Of a DNA stretch of 64,000 bases, positions 50,703 through 58,958 are shown one piece after another (positions within the stretch are counted from its first letter, which is position 1; every line of letters begins with the position of its first letter). Source of the stretch: Ravibacter sp037191015 (GTDB lineage Bacteria; Bacteroidota; Bacteroidia; Cytophagales; Spirosomataceae); contig JBBCKD010000015.1 in the NCBI GenBank assembly GCA_037191015.1, positions 434,001 through 498,000 on the forward strand. The letters run 5' to 3'. Made by a program: the position numbers and the translations under genes. A model generated the notes under the pieces. It ran no database searches and was not told where the DNA came from. It saw only the letters and a program-made list of their open reading frames with translations.

Positions 50703-52322
50703 CTACCTGTGCGAAAAGACTTTCCGCGCTTTCCGGGCTCGGTCTGTCTGGATCGCATCGACGCCCAGCTTACGCGCTGCTTTATAATTCCTGCGGCTGT
50801 CGTGCAAAGCCAGCAGGTCTGTAAAAACTCTGATATGATACCCGTGTACCAGTCCTGCTGTATTTGCGTTCAGGATTTTCCAGTTTACATCGAAGGCATA
50901 AGGTTTGAGACGCGCAGCTTTTCCGGCAAGTTCATCCGGCGAGCGAAGCGAAGGCATGATCCTGGCTTCAGGATAGTGCGATCTTAACCGGTCAAGCATG
51001 TCATCCGAACCATAAAAAACGGCGTCGCGATGTAAGTCGTATTTTTTCAGGATAGCCAGGAGCGGCTCCGGTTCGGCTTCTTTACAGTCGACGTACAAAT
51101 GGGTCTTTTTGGAGTTTTGAGCGTTCCATTCGGAGACTATCCCCGCGATTTCTTCCAGTGTCGGAATTTGCTCATCACCGGCTCTTTTTAGCTTAATCGC
51201 CCGAAGTTCTTTTAAAGTCAGTTCTTTCATTACCCCGCCAGATCGCGTGGTCCTGTTGAGTGTACCATCGTGGAGGATCACAATATGGCCGTCTTTGGTT
51301 GTCCTGACGTCGATTTCGATGAAGTCTACGCCAAGCTGAAGAGCCCGCCTGACGGCATTTGGCGTATTTTCAACGCTCGTCCGGCTGATCTTGCTCCGAT
51401 GGGCGGAGATAGCAGGAGCCGACTTATCTGGCCCGGACAGAACCGGAGCGATATCGGGACGTTTGCCAAGCTGGTTCAGCAAACCCAGGAGCAACTGCGG
51501 CTGGTCGGTCTGGATCACGTTTACGCCGGTTGTCAGAAGCGGCTTCAATACTTCTATGCCCCGGCCTTCGGAAATGATATGATCGGTTGTGCCTAACGCA
51601 TTGATCCAGACCCTTGCACGGTTTGTTTTGATGAGGTTAATGACATCGGGGGTATTGAAGCTGGGATCTATGTGCACCACAGGCGGGGCAAATAACCTGA
51701 TGACTTCTTCGGTCGATACTTTGTCTTTGGCTCTCGGCATTACGAGAAAGTTGCCGGCCTTCCGGATTTGAGATAAAACTTCCCGGTCGCTGTCAAAGAA
51801 AAACACCATGTCTTCAGTGCCGGTTTTACGAACGACCTCCAGTACAGCTTCTACTGCGTCTGTTTTCATATCAAGATCGACCAATGCCTGACCTTTCACC
51901 GAGAGCAAAGCTTCTTCCAGCGTCGGGATACGCTCGCCGGTAGGTTTCCCGTTTACGACCAGCGAAAGCTTTTTCAGCTCGGCCCAGGTCATTTTCTCGG
52001 GATCGCCCTTGCCGGTGGTGGTCCGGTCTATCGTGCGGTCATGCATAACAATAGGAACCCCGTCTGCAGTGATTTTTGCGTCTATCTCAATGATATCAAC
52101 ACCCAGCCTGACAGCATCGTGGAGGGCAGGAATCGAGTTTTCCGGGAAATTGAGATGAGAGGCACGGTGCGAGGCGACCAGGACGGTTTCAGAAGCCGGG
52201 TCGAGGAAGACTTTTCTTAGCAGGGCCGCCCGGTCCTGGCCGGAAACAGGGAGAACAAAGGTAAAAAAGAGACCGACGGCCCCAAAAAAACGAAGCACGG
52301 ATCGCACGTAATATTTATTCAT
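50703..52322 (-). CDS. Tandem glycerophosphodiester phosphodiesterase protein
   Basis: A 539-residue exported protein (signal peptide about 1-28) with two GDPD domains in series. The first (about 48-285) has SHRASHLNFPENSIPALHDAV, GVDIIEIDAKITADGVPIVMHDRTIDRTTTGKG. The second (about 308-539) has SAHRSKISRTSVENTPNAVRRAL, GVDFIEIDVRTTKDGHIVILHDGTLNRTTRSGG. Both keep HR, E-N-T/S, E-I-D and the HD pair needed for metal-dependent cleavage of glycerophosphodiesters to glycerol 3-phosphate. Two intact active sites in one chain suggests an internal duplication. It converges with the unknown membrane protein gene and is followed upstream by the M20 gene, with 21 bases between. Confidence 0.9.
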   Translation of the reverse strand: MNKYYVRSVLRFFGAVGLFFTFVLPVSGQDRAALLRKVFLDPASETVLVASHRASHLNFPENSIPALHDAVRLGVDIIEIDAKITADGVPIVMHDRTIDRTTTGKGDPEKMTWAELKKLSLVVNGKPTGERIPTLEEALLSVKGQALVDLDMKTDAVEAVLEVVRKTGTEDMVFFFDSDREVLSQIRKAGNFLVMPRAKDKVSTEEVIRLFAPPVVHIDPSFNTPDVINLIKTNRARVWINALGTTDHIISEGRGIEVLKPLLTTGVNVIQTDQPQLLLGLLNQLGKRPDIAPVLSGPDKSAPAISAHRSKISRTSVENTPNAVRRALQLGVDFIEIDVRTTKDGHIVILHDGTLNRTTRSGGVMKELTLKELRAIKLKRAGDEQIPTLEEIAGIVSEWNAQNSKKTHLYVDCKEAEPEPLLAILKKYDLHRDAVFYGSDDMLDRLRSHYPEARIMPSLRSPDELAGKAARLKPYAFDVNWKILNANTAGLVHGYHIRVFTDLLALHDSRRNYKAARKLGVDAIQTDRARKARKVFSHR

Positions 52323-52343
52323 GGGTTTCCAGGGAAAGATATG

Positions 52344-53654
52344 CTATTTCCCCGTTTTTGCTTTGAGCTCGAGATAGTCAACCGTAAGGCTGGCGAGGGA
52401 TTTCACACCCAGCAGAAAACTGCTTTCCTCGATAAAGAAGTCCGGGGTATGATGAGGGGCAGCATCGTCCACAGGTATACCTTTTTTTCTGGCTCCCAGG
52501 AAAAAGAAGAAGCCGGGCGCCTTTTTCTGATATTGGCTGAAGTCTTCGGCCCCGGTTTGCAATGGGGTAATCGCTATTTTATCCGCACCGGCAAGCTTCT
52601 CGAGCGTAGGTACCATAAGGTCTGTCAGAGCAGGGTCATTGTAGGTGACCGGGTACATCTTATCTATTCTGACTTCGGATTTTGCCCCTGCGCTTTCGGC
52701 TATATGTGTAGCGATTTCGCCGATACGGCGGTGGATAAACTCCTGGTGCTCTTCGCTGTAGGTACGGATGGTGCCGATCATTTCGACCGATTCCGGAATG
52801 ATGTTGCTACGGATCCCGCCGTGAATGGCGCCGATGGTGACCACCGCGGGAACCTCGCTTATGTCGACATTACGGCTTACGATAGTCTGCAGCGAGCTGA
52901 CAATCTGCGCCGAGGTTACAATCGGATCTATGCTGGTCCACGGACGGGCTCCGTGACTTTGCTTGCCGAGTACTTTTATCCTGAGTCCGTCGGAAGCCGC
53001 CATAGTCGCTCCGGGCCGGTACCGCAGCGTACCCGCCTCCATAATCGAATTGATATGAAGGCCAAACACGGCATCGACCTTCGGGTTTTCGAGCACTCCT
53101 TCCTCCACCATTTGTTTGGCGCCGAAAGAGCTCACCCCGGTGATCCCTTCTTCTGCAGGCTGAAAAATAAATTTAACGGTACCTGCTATGTCTTTTTTAT
53201 GAGCTGCCAGGACCTCTGCCACACCCATCAGGATGGCTACGTGCGCATCGTGCCCGCAGGCGTGCATGACGCCTGTCTCCTGGCCGTTAAAGGTAGCCGT
53301 AACTTTAGATTTGAACGGGAGATCGACCCGCTCTGTGACAGGCAGGGCGTCCATATCGGCCCTCAGCGCTACCACCGGCCCGGGTTTTCCTCCTTTTAAT
53401 ATACCTACAACGCCGGTTACGGCCACCTTTTCTTTAACCTCAAAGCCCAGCTTTCTAAGATGAGCGGCGACTATGCCGGCCGTACGGGTTTCCTGGTTTC
53501 CCAGCTCGGGATGCTGGTGGAAATCCCTCCGCCATTCGATCACCTTTTGCTCGACGGCCTCAGCGTCTTTGGCGATCCGGGGCTTTAGTGAAGATTGTGA
53601 AAAAGCGCAGAGCGGAGACAGCGCAACAGTCAAAAGGTATAATTTAGTTTTCAT
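52344..53654 (-). CDS. Exported M20-family amidohydrolase
   Basis: A 436-residue metallopeptidase-type amidohydrolase (IAA-amino-acid hydrolase / hippurate hydrolase group). A signal peptide (MKTKLYLLTVALSPLCAFSQ) is followed by WRRDFHQHPELGNQETRT, ALRADMDALPV, HACGHDAH with metal ligands, and FIFQPAEEG with the catalytic glutamate pair. It probably hydrolyses N-acyl amino acids or dipeptides in the periplasm. I chose the ATG at 53654, which starts a signal peptide; the frame open to 53720 runs into a microrepeat. First gene of a unit with the tandem GDPD gene. Confidence 0.93.
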   Translation of the reverse strand: MKTKLYLLTVALSPLCAFSQSSLKPRIAKDAEAVEQKVIEWRRDFHQHPELGNQETRTAGIVAAHLRKLGFEVKEKVAVTGVVGILKGGKPGPVVALRADMDALPVTERVDLPFKSKVTATFNGQETGVMHACGHDAHVAILMGVAEVLAAHKKDIAGTVKFIFQPAEEGITGVSSFGAKQMVEEGVLENPKVDAVFGLHINSIMEAGTLRYRPGATMAASDGLRIKVLGKQSHGARPWTSIDPIVTSAQIVSSLQTIVSRNVDISEVPAVVTIGAIHGGIRSNIIPESVEMIGTIRTYSEEHQEFIHRRIGEIATHIAESAGAKSEVRIDKMYPVTYNDPALTDLMVPTLEKLAGADKIAITPLQTGAEDFSQYQKKAPGFFFFLGARKKGIPVDDAAPHHTPDFFIEESSFLLGVKSLASLTVDYLELKAKTGK

Positions 53655-53673
53655 TCGGGCTAGGTGATGAGAC

Positions 53674-53713
53674 AATGTGATAATGTGATAATGTGTCCCG
53701 ATAGCCATCGGGA
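53674..53713. repeat. TGTGATAA microrepeat followed by a hairpin
   Basis: The eight-base unit TGTGATAA is repeated about two and a half times at 53674-53695, then TCCCGAT-AGCC-ATCGGGA forms a seven-base-pair hairpin at 53696-53713. Related AATGTGATAATG occurs at 24981-24992 beside the other repeat. It lies upstream of the M20 gene. Confidence 0.65.
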
Positions 53714-53760
53714 GTGACAATGCGGTGATATGACCCGTTTTACCTTCAGCTGCTTTTTCG

Positions 53761-53812
53761 GAGCGCCTCCCCTCCCTGGTAAGGAGGGGGAGGGGGTGGT
53801 CCGGCCGTGAAG
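53761..53812 (-). repeat. Dispersed repeat with CCTCCTTACCAGG core, copy 2
   Basis: On the minus strand this reads TTCACGGCC, GGACCACCCCC and then CCCCCTCCTTACCAGG-GAGGGGAG, matching 47141-47192. It begins five bases after the stop of the helicase gene, where it could form the end of that transcript. Confidence 0.72.
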
Positions 53813-53816
53813 CTAA

Positions 53817-55718
53817 TTAAAAGTTAATAAACTCCCAAGCGCTTCGGTATGCATCGTTCTCCCGTGCAAACGAAATGAAATCGTCATAGAAGGGCTGCCG
53901 GGTGAGCGTGGCGCTGTCCCCGACTACAACCAGCTTTTTCTTTGCCCTGGTCATCGCTACGTTCATACGGCGGGTTTCGTTCAGAAAACCGGTAACGCCT
54001 CCCGGGTTGCTTCTCACCATCCCTATGAAGATGATGTCACGCTCCTGTCCCTGGAAGGCGTCGATCGTGTTGACCGATAGCTGTTCCGACCAGGTCTTAT
54101 ACCGGGGGTGCGCCGCAACGCTTTCTTTCAGCAGTTCGACCTGCCGCTTGTACGGTGAAATGACGCCGACCGATATATCGCCTGTAAGCACACCTTGCCG
54201 CCCGGGATTTTCCAGGTAGTCGAAAAGCATGGAAGTCAGAAAGGCAGCTTCTTCGGGGTTAATATAGCTTGTGCCGGAAGGCTGTTCTTCAAATCCGCAG
54301 CCGGCGGTATCGATGTATTCAAGGGGTGCATCGTCTCCGGGTATGCCGGCCTCCTTTACCGATTCGTGGGCAATCAGCCGGTTTTTGTAGAATGTTTTCG
54401 AAGGAAAGCCCATGATACGCCCGTGCATCCTGTATTGCGTGTCGAGAAGCACCGTAACTTCCGGATAGTAGCCGGCGCATTTTTCCATCAGCGTATGGGC
54501 AAGGCCCGATGCGGCTGCTTCTTCCGATTTGATCGTAGGCGGGAGCTGCAGATGATCTCCTGCCAGAACGACCTTCTTCACTTTGAGTGCCGGGATCCAG
54601 CAGGCCGCCTCCAGCGCCTGGCCGGCTTCGTCTATGATCAGTGTGTCGAAAGACAGATCCCGGATCACGTAATTGTAAGTCCCGACCAGTGTAGCTGCGA
54701 TCACATCTGCCCGGTGCAGCTCGTCTTCGATAATGAAATCCTCCAGGTTGCTGACCTCGTGACTGATCCTTCCGGCTTCAGCAAACAGTGCTTTCCGCTG
54801 CTGACGTTCGTCTGCACCGAAATTGCGCTTGTACTTATGGGCCATATTGCGAAATTCGGAAGCTCTTTTGCGAAGCTCTTTTATCCGCTTGTAGTCAGGA
54901 TGAATCGAAATACGGTGGTCCAGGGTCAGCGCCTGAAGGTCATCGCCTACCCTGACCGGATTCCCTATCCTGAGCACCCTGAGCGACTGTTTTGCAAGCC
55001 GCTCGCAAAGCAGGTCGATAGCGGCGTTGCTCGGCGCGACTGCCAGTACGGGCTTCGAAGAGGTACGCACCAGCTGTTGTATCGCGGCTACAAGCGTTGT
55101 CGTTTTGCCCGTTCCCGGCGGCCCGTGCACAATTGCCAGCTCCTGCGCTTCCAGTATCCTGCGGACTGCTTCGTTTTGAGACGGGTTTAAATCCGGGATC
55201 ATTACAGGAGCAGTTAACGGATAGAAGACAGGCTTGCGGTTGCCTGTAAGGACGTCGATCAGCGGATTTTTTGTATCCGGGTTACCGGCGGTCTTCAGGG
55301 CCAGCTCCATAGCGTCGTAGCTGTCGTCATCAAACAGGCACCTGATCCCCAGCTTGCCTTGCCGCGTCCAGTCGGGAAGCTCCTCGGTAAACAATGTAAT
55401 GTTGAGGCGATCGCCGCGGACGCTCTGTATGATCCCTTTGACCCCCGGTGTGCCGCTTTCGTAATTCGAGAAGAGCTCGGCCTTCCTCCCGGTCTGCAGC
55501 ATGTGCACCAGGTGCTGGTGGGTGGTCCTTTCAATTTCCAGCAAAACATACCCGCCCCTGCCGGTGTCCTGGCCGCGTATGGCGATGGGATACCAGGCAA
55601 AACCCGCCTCCCGCTGCTGATGAGCGTTGGTGGATTCGATACTTTTCCTGAAAGTTTCTTCGTCTGCTTTTCGTTCCAGTTTCAGAAGCTCCAGTTGTTT
55701 TTTGAAATAGGGATTCAT
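53817..55718 (-). CDS. SF1B helicase, SMUBP-2/IGHMBP2-like
   Basis: A 633-residue superfamily 1 helicase of the DNA2/NAM7/IGHMBP2 group. An N-terminal beta-barrel-like domain (about 1-155) precedes Walker A in VHGPPGTGKTTTLVAAI, motif II LIIDEAGQALEA, motif III VVLAGDHLQLPPTI, and the second RecA domain with LLDTQYRMHGRIMGFPS, VGVISPYKRQV, NTIDAFQGQERDIIFI and MNVAMTRAKKKLVVVGD. Such enzymes unwind DNA or RNA 5' to 3'; the cellular role in Bacteroidota is not defined. The ATG at 55718 is chosen since it follows TATCTTTG by only four bases; the frame open to 55787 would start upstream of the promoter. Confidence 0.93.
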   Translation of the reverse strand: MNPYFKKQLELLKLERKADEETFRKSIESTNAHQQREAGFAWYPIAIRGQDTGRGGYVLLEIERTTHQHLVHMLQTGRKAELFSNYESGTPGVKGIIQSVRGDRLNITLFTEELPDWTRQGKLGIRCLFDDDSYDAMELALKTAGNPDTKNPLIDVLTGNRKPVFYPLTAPVMIPDLNPSQNEAVRRILEAQELAIVHGPPGTGKTTTLVAAIQQLVRTSSKPVLAVAPSNAAIDLLCERLAKQSLRVLRIGNPVRVGDDLQALTLDHRISIHPDYKRIKELRKRASEFRNMAHKYKRNFGADERQQRKALFAEAGRISHEVSNLEDFIIEDELHRADVIAATLVGTYNYVIRDLSFDTLIIDEAGQALEAACWIPALKVKKVVLAGDHLQLPPTIKSEEAAASGLAHTLMEKCAGYYPEVTVLLDTQYRMHGRIMGFPSKTFYKNRLIAHESVKEAGIPGDDAPLEYIDTAGCGFEEQPSGTSYINPEEAAFLTSMLFDYLENPGRQGVLTGDISVGVISPYKRQVELLKESVAAHPRYKTWSEQLSVNTIDAFQGQERDIIFIGMVRSNPGGVTGFLNETRRMNVAMTRAKKKLVVVGDSATLTRQPFYDDFISFARENDAYRSAWEFINF

Positions 55719-55722
55719 ACGA

Positions 55723-55730
55723 CAAAGATA
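55723..55730 (-). promoter_or_regulatory. -7 promoter element, helicase gene (near leaderless)
   Basis: TATCTTTG on the minus strand ends four bases before the helicase ATG, so transcription should begin at or next to the start codon. A TTG lies 25 bases further upstream, slightly beyond the usual spacing. Confidence 0.6.
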
Positions 55731-55826
55731 GAGGTTGGATTTGTTGGTTATTTGCCAACTTTTTATATCTTTAGTTTTGTAAAGCATGCGGGAGGTGCGA
55801 TTTACACATGAAGAGTAAACCTGCGT

Positions 55827-55979
55827 TTATAAGCCGTACTTTTCTTTCAGGAATTCCCATTTGAGGTCCCTATACTTTTCCCCGACCTTATCTTTAACCA
55901 CAAAAATCCCTGATAGCTTATTGGTTAAAGCCTGGTCGGTACGTTTTTTTTGCCTTTTATTCTTCGACTGTTGATTCAA
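55827..55979 (-). CDS. Small basic protein overlapping the uvrC 3' end, 50 residues
   Basis: A short frame of 50 codons starting at a TTG inside the last codons of uvrC (23-base overlap, other frame) and ending at 55827. The product begins with a very basic stretch (MNQQSKNKRQKKRTDQ) followed by LSGIFVVKDKVGEKY and RDLKWEFLKEKYGL. Alternating hydrophobic and charged residues, with a clean stop, look like a real small protein. The TTG start and lack of homology to anything I recognise keep this tentative. Coupled translation with uvrC is plausible. Confidence 0.45.
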   Translation of the reverse strand: MNQQSKNKRQKKRTDQALTNKLSGIFVVKDKVGEKYRDLKWEFLKEKYGL

Positions 55980-57768
55980 AATGATTCCTGATTTTGAGTG
56001 CTTTATCCCGTCCGATCACCGCCGCTATTTCGTCGATGGTCTGCTCCCTGAGCGACTTTACCGATTTAAAATGCTTCAATAGTTTCGTGGCGGTCAGCTT
56101 GCCGATCCCTTCAATACCTTCCAGTTCGCTGACCAGGCTGGTCTTGCTCCGGCGGTCGCGGTGGAAGGTGATGGCAAACCGGTGCGCTTCGTCGCGTATC
56201 TGTTGGATGAGCTTGAGTGATTCCGATCGCTTGTCGATATAAACCGGGATGCTGTCTTCGGGGAAATAGATCTCCTCCAGCCGTTTGGCAATACCCACTA
56301 TGGGTACTTTGCCGTAGATCCCAAGCTTTTTCAGGGCGTCGCAGGCTGCGCTGAGCTGCCCCTTGCCGCCGTCGACGATGATCAGGTCGGGCAGCGGCTC
56401 GTTTTCGTTCAGGACCCGGGTATACCGGCGCGTGACAATTTCATTCATCGACGCAAAATCATTCGGCCCTTCTACGCTCCTGATCATGAAATGCCGGTAA
56501 TCTTTTTTGGAAGGCTTCGCGTTTTTGAAGCAAACCATCGAAGCGACGGGATTAGTGCCCTGTATATTGGAGTTGTCAAAGCATTCGATATGGCGGGGAA
56601 GCGACTTCAACTGCAGATCGGTTTTCAGCTTAATGAGCACGCGATCTTTTTTCGAGGAACTGGCGGTAGTCTCAGCAGCCCGCTGCTCGGCTTTCTCCCG
56701 CTGGAAGAACATCACGTTTTTCAGCGAAAGCTCCACTACTTTCCGCTTGTCACCGATCTTGGGTACCGTCACCGGCTTATTGAGCTCGCCTTCGGGCAGA
56801 AGGTTCGTCAGCATTTCCCTGGCATCGTCGCCGTAGCGCTGCTGCATTTCGACCAGCACCATGGCCAGCAGTTCGGCGTCGCTTTCGTCCATCTTTTTCC
56901 GGACTTCCATAGCTTCAGTGGCGATGATACGCCCGCTGACCAGCTTCATGAAGTTGAAATAGGCCGATTCCTCGTCGGAGACAACGGTCAGGACATCCAC
57001 ATTCCCGATCCTGGCATTGGTAACGGTCGTCTTGTTCTGGTATTCGCTCAGCAGCTCGTATTTCTCTTTCCACCTGTGCGCTTCCTCAAACTCAAGCCGT
57101 GCGGCCGCTTCGGTCATTTTGAGCTTGATATACTGTTCGGCCGGCGCTAAATTACCTTTCAGGATATGCCGGATCTGGTCTATTTCGGCATTGTACTCCT
57201 CTTCCGGTACAAGGTCTTCACAGGGACCTTTGCAATTGTTGATGTGGTATTCGAGGCAGACTTTGAATTTGCCTGCCGCCACATTTTCTTTGGTAAGCAG
57301 GAGCTGGCACGACCTCGTCTTATAAAGCGCCCTGAACATATCGAACAGGGAATGCATCGTTCTGACGCTAGCAAACGGGCCGAAATAGTCACCGGCCTGC
57401 GGGTCTACCTTGCGGGTGCTGATCACCCTCGGGAAACGTTCCCTGGTAATACAGATAAAGGGGTAGGTTTTGTCATCCCTGAGCATTACGTTAAACCTGG
57501 GCTGGTAGTTCTTGATCAGCTGGTTTTCAAGCAGCAGTGCTTCCCATTCGGTATTGACGATAGTAAATTCGATGCGGGCTATCTGGAATACCAGTTGCTT
57601 CGTTTTCCGGTTGTGCTGGTTGGAATTGACAAAATAGCTGCTTACCCTGTTGCGCAGGTTTTTTGCCTTTCCGACATAGATGATTTCATCCCTGTCGTTA
57701 AAATAGCGATAAACCCCCGGATGGTGAGGGATCTGGCTCAGCACTGCTTTCGGATCAAATTTTTCCAT
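55957..57768 (-). CDS. uvrC: Excinuclease ABC subunit C
   Basis: A 603-residue nuclease that makes both incisions in nucleotide excision repair. The GIY-YIG domain is N-terminal (GVY at 18-20, YVG at 31-33, KNLRNRVSSYF), followed by the Cys region (CLEYHINNCKGPCE), a UVR motif (EAAARLEFEEAHRWKEKYELL), the RNase H-like domain (ECFDNSNIQGTNPVASMVCF, LIIVDGGKGQL) and two C-terminal helix-hairpin-helix motifs (LEGIEGIGKLTATKLLKHF). Length is normal. An exact -7 element is nine bases upstream of the ATG, so the mRNA leader is only a few bases. Divergent from marC. Confidence 0.96.
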   Translation of the reverse strand: MEKFDPKAVLSQIPHHPGVYRYFNDRDEIIYVGKAKNLRNRVSSYFVNSNQHNRKTKQLVFQIARIEFTIVNTEWEALLLENQLIKNYQPRFNVMLRDDKTYPFICITRERFPRVISTRKVDPQAGDYFGPFASVRTMHSLFDMFRALYKTRSCQLLLTKENVAAGKFKVCLEYHINNCKGPCEDLVPEEEYNAEIDQIRHILKGNLAPAEQYIKLKMTEAAARLEFEEAHRWKEKYELLSEYQNKTTVTNARIGNVDVLTVVSDEESAYFNFMKLVSGRIIATEAMEVRKKMDESDAELLAMVLVEMQQRYGDDAREMLTNLLPEGELNKPVTVPKIGDKRKVVELSLKNVMFFQREKAEQRAAETTASSSKKDRVLIKLKTDLQLKSLPRHIECFDNSNIQGTNPVASMVCFKNAKPSKKDYRHFMIRSVEGPNDFASMNEIVTRRYTRVLNENEPLPDLIIVDGGKGQLSAACDALKKLGIYGKVPIVGIAKRLEEIYFPEDSIPVYIDKRSESLKLIQQIRDEAHRFAITFHRDRRSKTSLVSELEGIEGIGKLTATKLLKHFKSVKSLREQTIDEIAAVIGRDKALKIRNHFESTVEE

Positions 57769-57776
57769 ATCTGTTG

Positions 57777-57784
57777 CAAAGATA
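57777..57784 (-). promoter_or_regulatory. -7 promoter element, uvrC
   Basis: TATCTTTG on the minus strand, eight bases before the uvrC ATG. A TTTG is found 25 bases further upstream, the same long spacing as before the helicase gene. Confidence 0.6.
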
Positions 57785-57831
57785 CGACGTGAATTCTTTT
57801 ACTATCTTGCAAACATCAGACATTGGTGCCT

Positions 57832-58422
57832 ATGAACTACTTTAACGCTAAAGAGATACTTTCAGTTACCCTCATCCTGTTTTCGGTCATCGATATTATC
57901 GGCAGCGTACCGGTTGTCGTAAATCTCAGGAAAAAGGTCGGGCATGTGCAGTCCGGCAAGGCTACGCTTGTGGCAGGGGGGATCATGATCGGTTTTTTGT
58001 TTATCGGTGAAAGACTCCTCGGGCTTTTCGGGGTGGATATCTCCTCGTTTGCGGTGGCGGGCGGGCTCATCATTTTCCTGATCGGTATGGAAATGGTACT
58101 CGGACGCAATATCTTTAAACATGAAGAAATGCAGCCGTCGTCGGCTTCTGTCGTACCTATCGCATTTCCGCTTATTGCCGGCGCGGGGACGATGACTACC
58201 CTTATTTCGCTGAGAGCCGCCTATGCGCTTCCCAATATACTGGTGGGGGTGGTGGTCAACCTTGTCTTTATTTACCTCGTATTGAAATCGTCCGGCTATA
58301 TAGAGAGAAAGCTGGGCAATGGCGGGCTGGATGTGATGCGGAAGGTATTCGGGATTATTTTGCTGGCTATTGCGATTAAATTGATAAAAGACAATTTCTT
58401 TCTGGTTCAGCAGCTGCCTTAA
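57832..58422 (+). CDS. MarC-family integral membrane protein
   Basis: A 196-residue protein with six predicted membrane segments of the MarC/UPF0056 family. It begins MNYFNAKEILSVTLILFSVIDIIGSVPVVV and includes the family blocks GVDISSFAVAGGLIIFLIGMEMVLG and AFPLIAGAGTMTTLISLR. The family was once linked to multidrug resistance by genetic position only; no transport activity is proven. The ATG at 57832 is chosen rather than the TTG at 57823. Divergent from uvrC. Confidence 0.92.
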   Translation: MNYFNAKEILSVTLILFSVIDIIGSVPVVVNLRKKVGHVQSGKATLVAGGIMIGFLFIGERLLGLFGVDISSFAVAGGLIIFLIGMEMVLGRNIFKHEEMQPSSASVVPIAFPLIAGAGTMTTLISLRAAYALPNILVGVVVNLVFIYLVLKSSGYIERKLGNGGLDVMRKVFGIILLAIAIKLIKDNFFLVQQLP

Positions 58423-58435
58423 CAGCGGGTGTTTC

Positions 58436-58443
58436 TATATTTG
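58436..58443 (+). promoter_or_regulatory. -7 promoter element before the MazG-like gene
   Basis: TATATTTG, an exact match to TAnnTTTG, followed by CGC, 23 bases upstream of the ATG at 58467. No good TTG was found at the expected distance. Confidence 0.55.
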
Positions 58444-58466
58444 CGCATCGTCAAAAAAGATATAAA

Positions 58467-58934
58467 ATGGAGCAACTAGACAGCCTGAACCAGGTAGCAG
58501 AATTTCACCGGACTTTTAAACATCCTATTGTCGACGAACCGGCGATCCCGTCCAGGGAGCGATGCCGCCTCCGGGTTTCGCTGCTGGCAGAAGAGCTGAA
58601 GGAGCTGGAAGAGGCGATCGAAGATAAAGATATCGTGGAGGTAGCGGACGCCCTGTGCGATCTTCAGTATGTACTGTTGGGGGCGGTCCTCGAATTCGGA
58701 TTGGGTGAGAAGTTCCGGGCGCTTTTCGACGAAGTGCAGCGCTCCAATATGTCCAAAGCATGTAATTCGGTGGAAGAGGCGGAGGCTACCGTAAAGTATT
58801 ATGAGGCCAAAGGGACCGATTGCTACTATAAGGAGGACAACGGGAAGTACCTGGTTTACAGGAAAGGGGATGATAAGACGCTTAAAAACGTGAATTATTC
58901 TCCTGCCGATCTGGAGTCTATTGTAAGAGGTTAA
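58467..58934 (+). CDS. MazG-like nucleoside triphosphate pyrophosphohydrolase
   Basis: A 155-residue all-alpha NTP pyrophosphohydrolase. The metal-binding pattern is visible in LLAEELKELEEAIEDKDIVEVADALCDLQYVLLGAV (E-x2-E...E-x3-D type), with a C-terminal part (CYYKEDNGKYLVYRKGDDKTLK) found in this subgroup of Bacteroidota and phage proteins. It hydrolyses non-canonical or surplus nucleotides to the monophosphate and pyrophosphate, a house-cleaning role. It is followed after 24 bases by pepT and is likely cotranscribed with it. Confidence 0.88.
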   Translation: MEQLDSLNQVAEFHRTFKHPIVDEPAIPSRERCRLRVSLLAEELKELEEAIEDKDIVEVADALCDLQYVLLGAVLEFGLGEKFRALFDEVQRSNMSKACNSVEEAEATVKYYEAKGTDCYYKEDNGKYLVYRKGDDKTLKNVNYSPADLESIVRG

Positions 58935-58958
58935 ATATCCGGTCAACCGCAGAACGGT

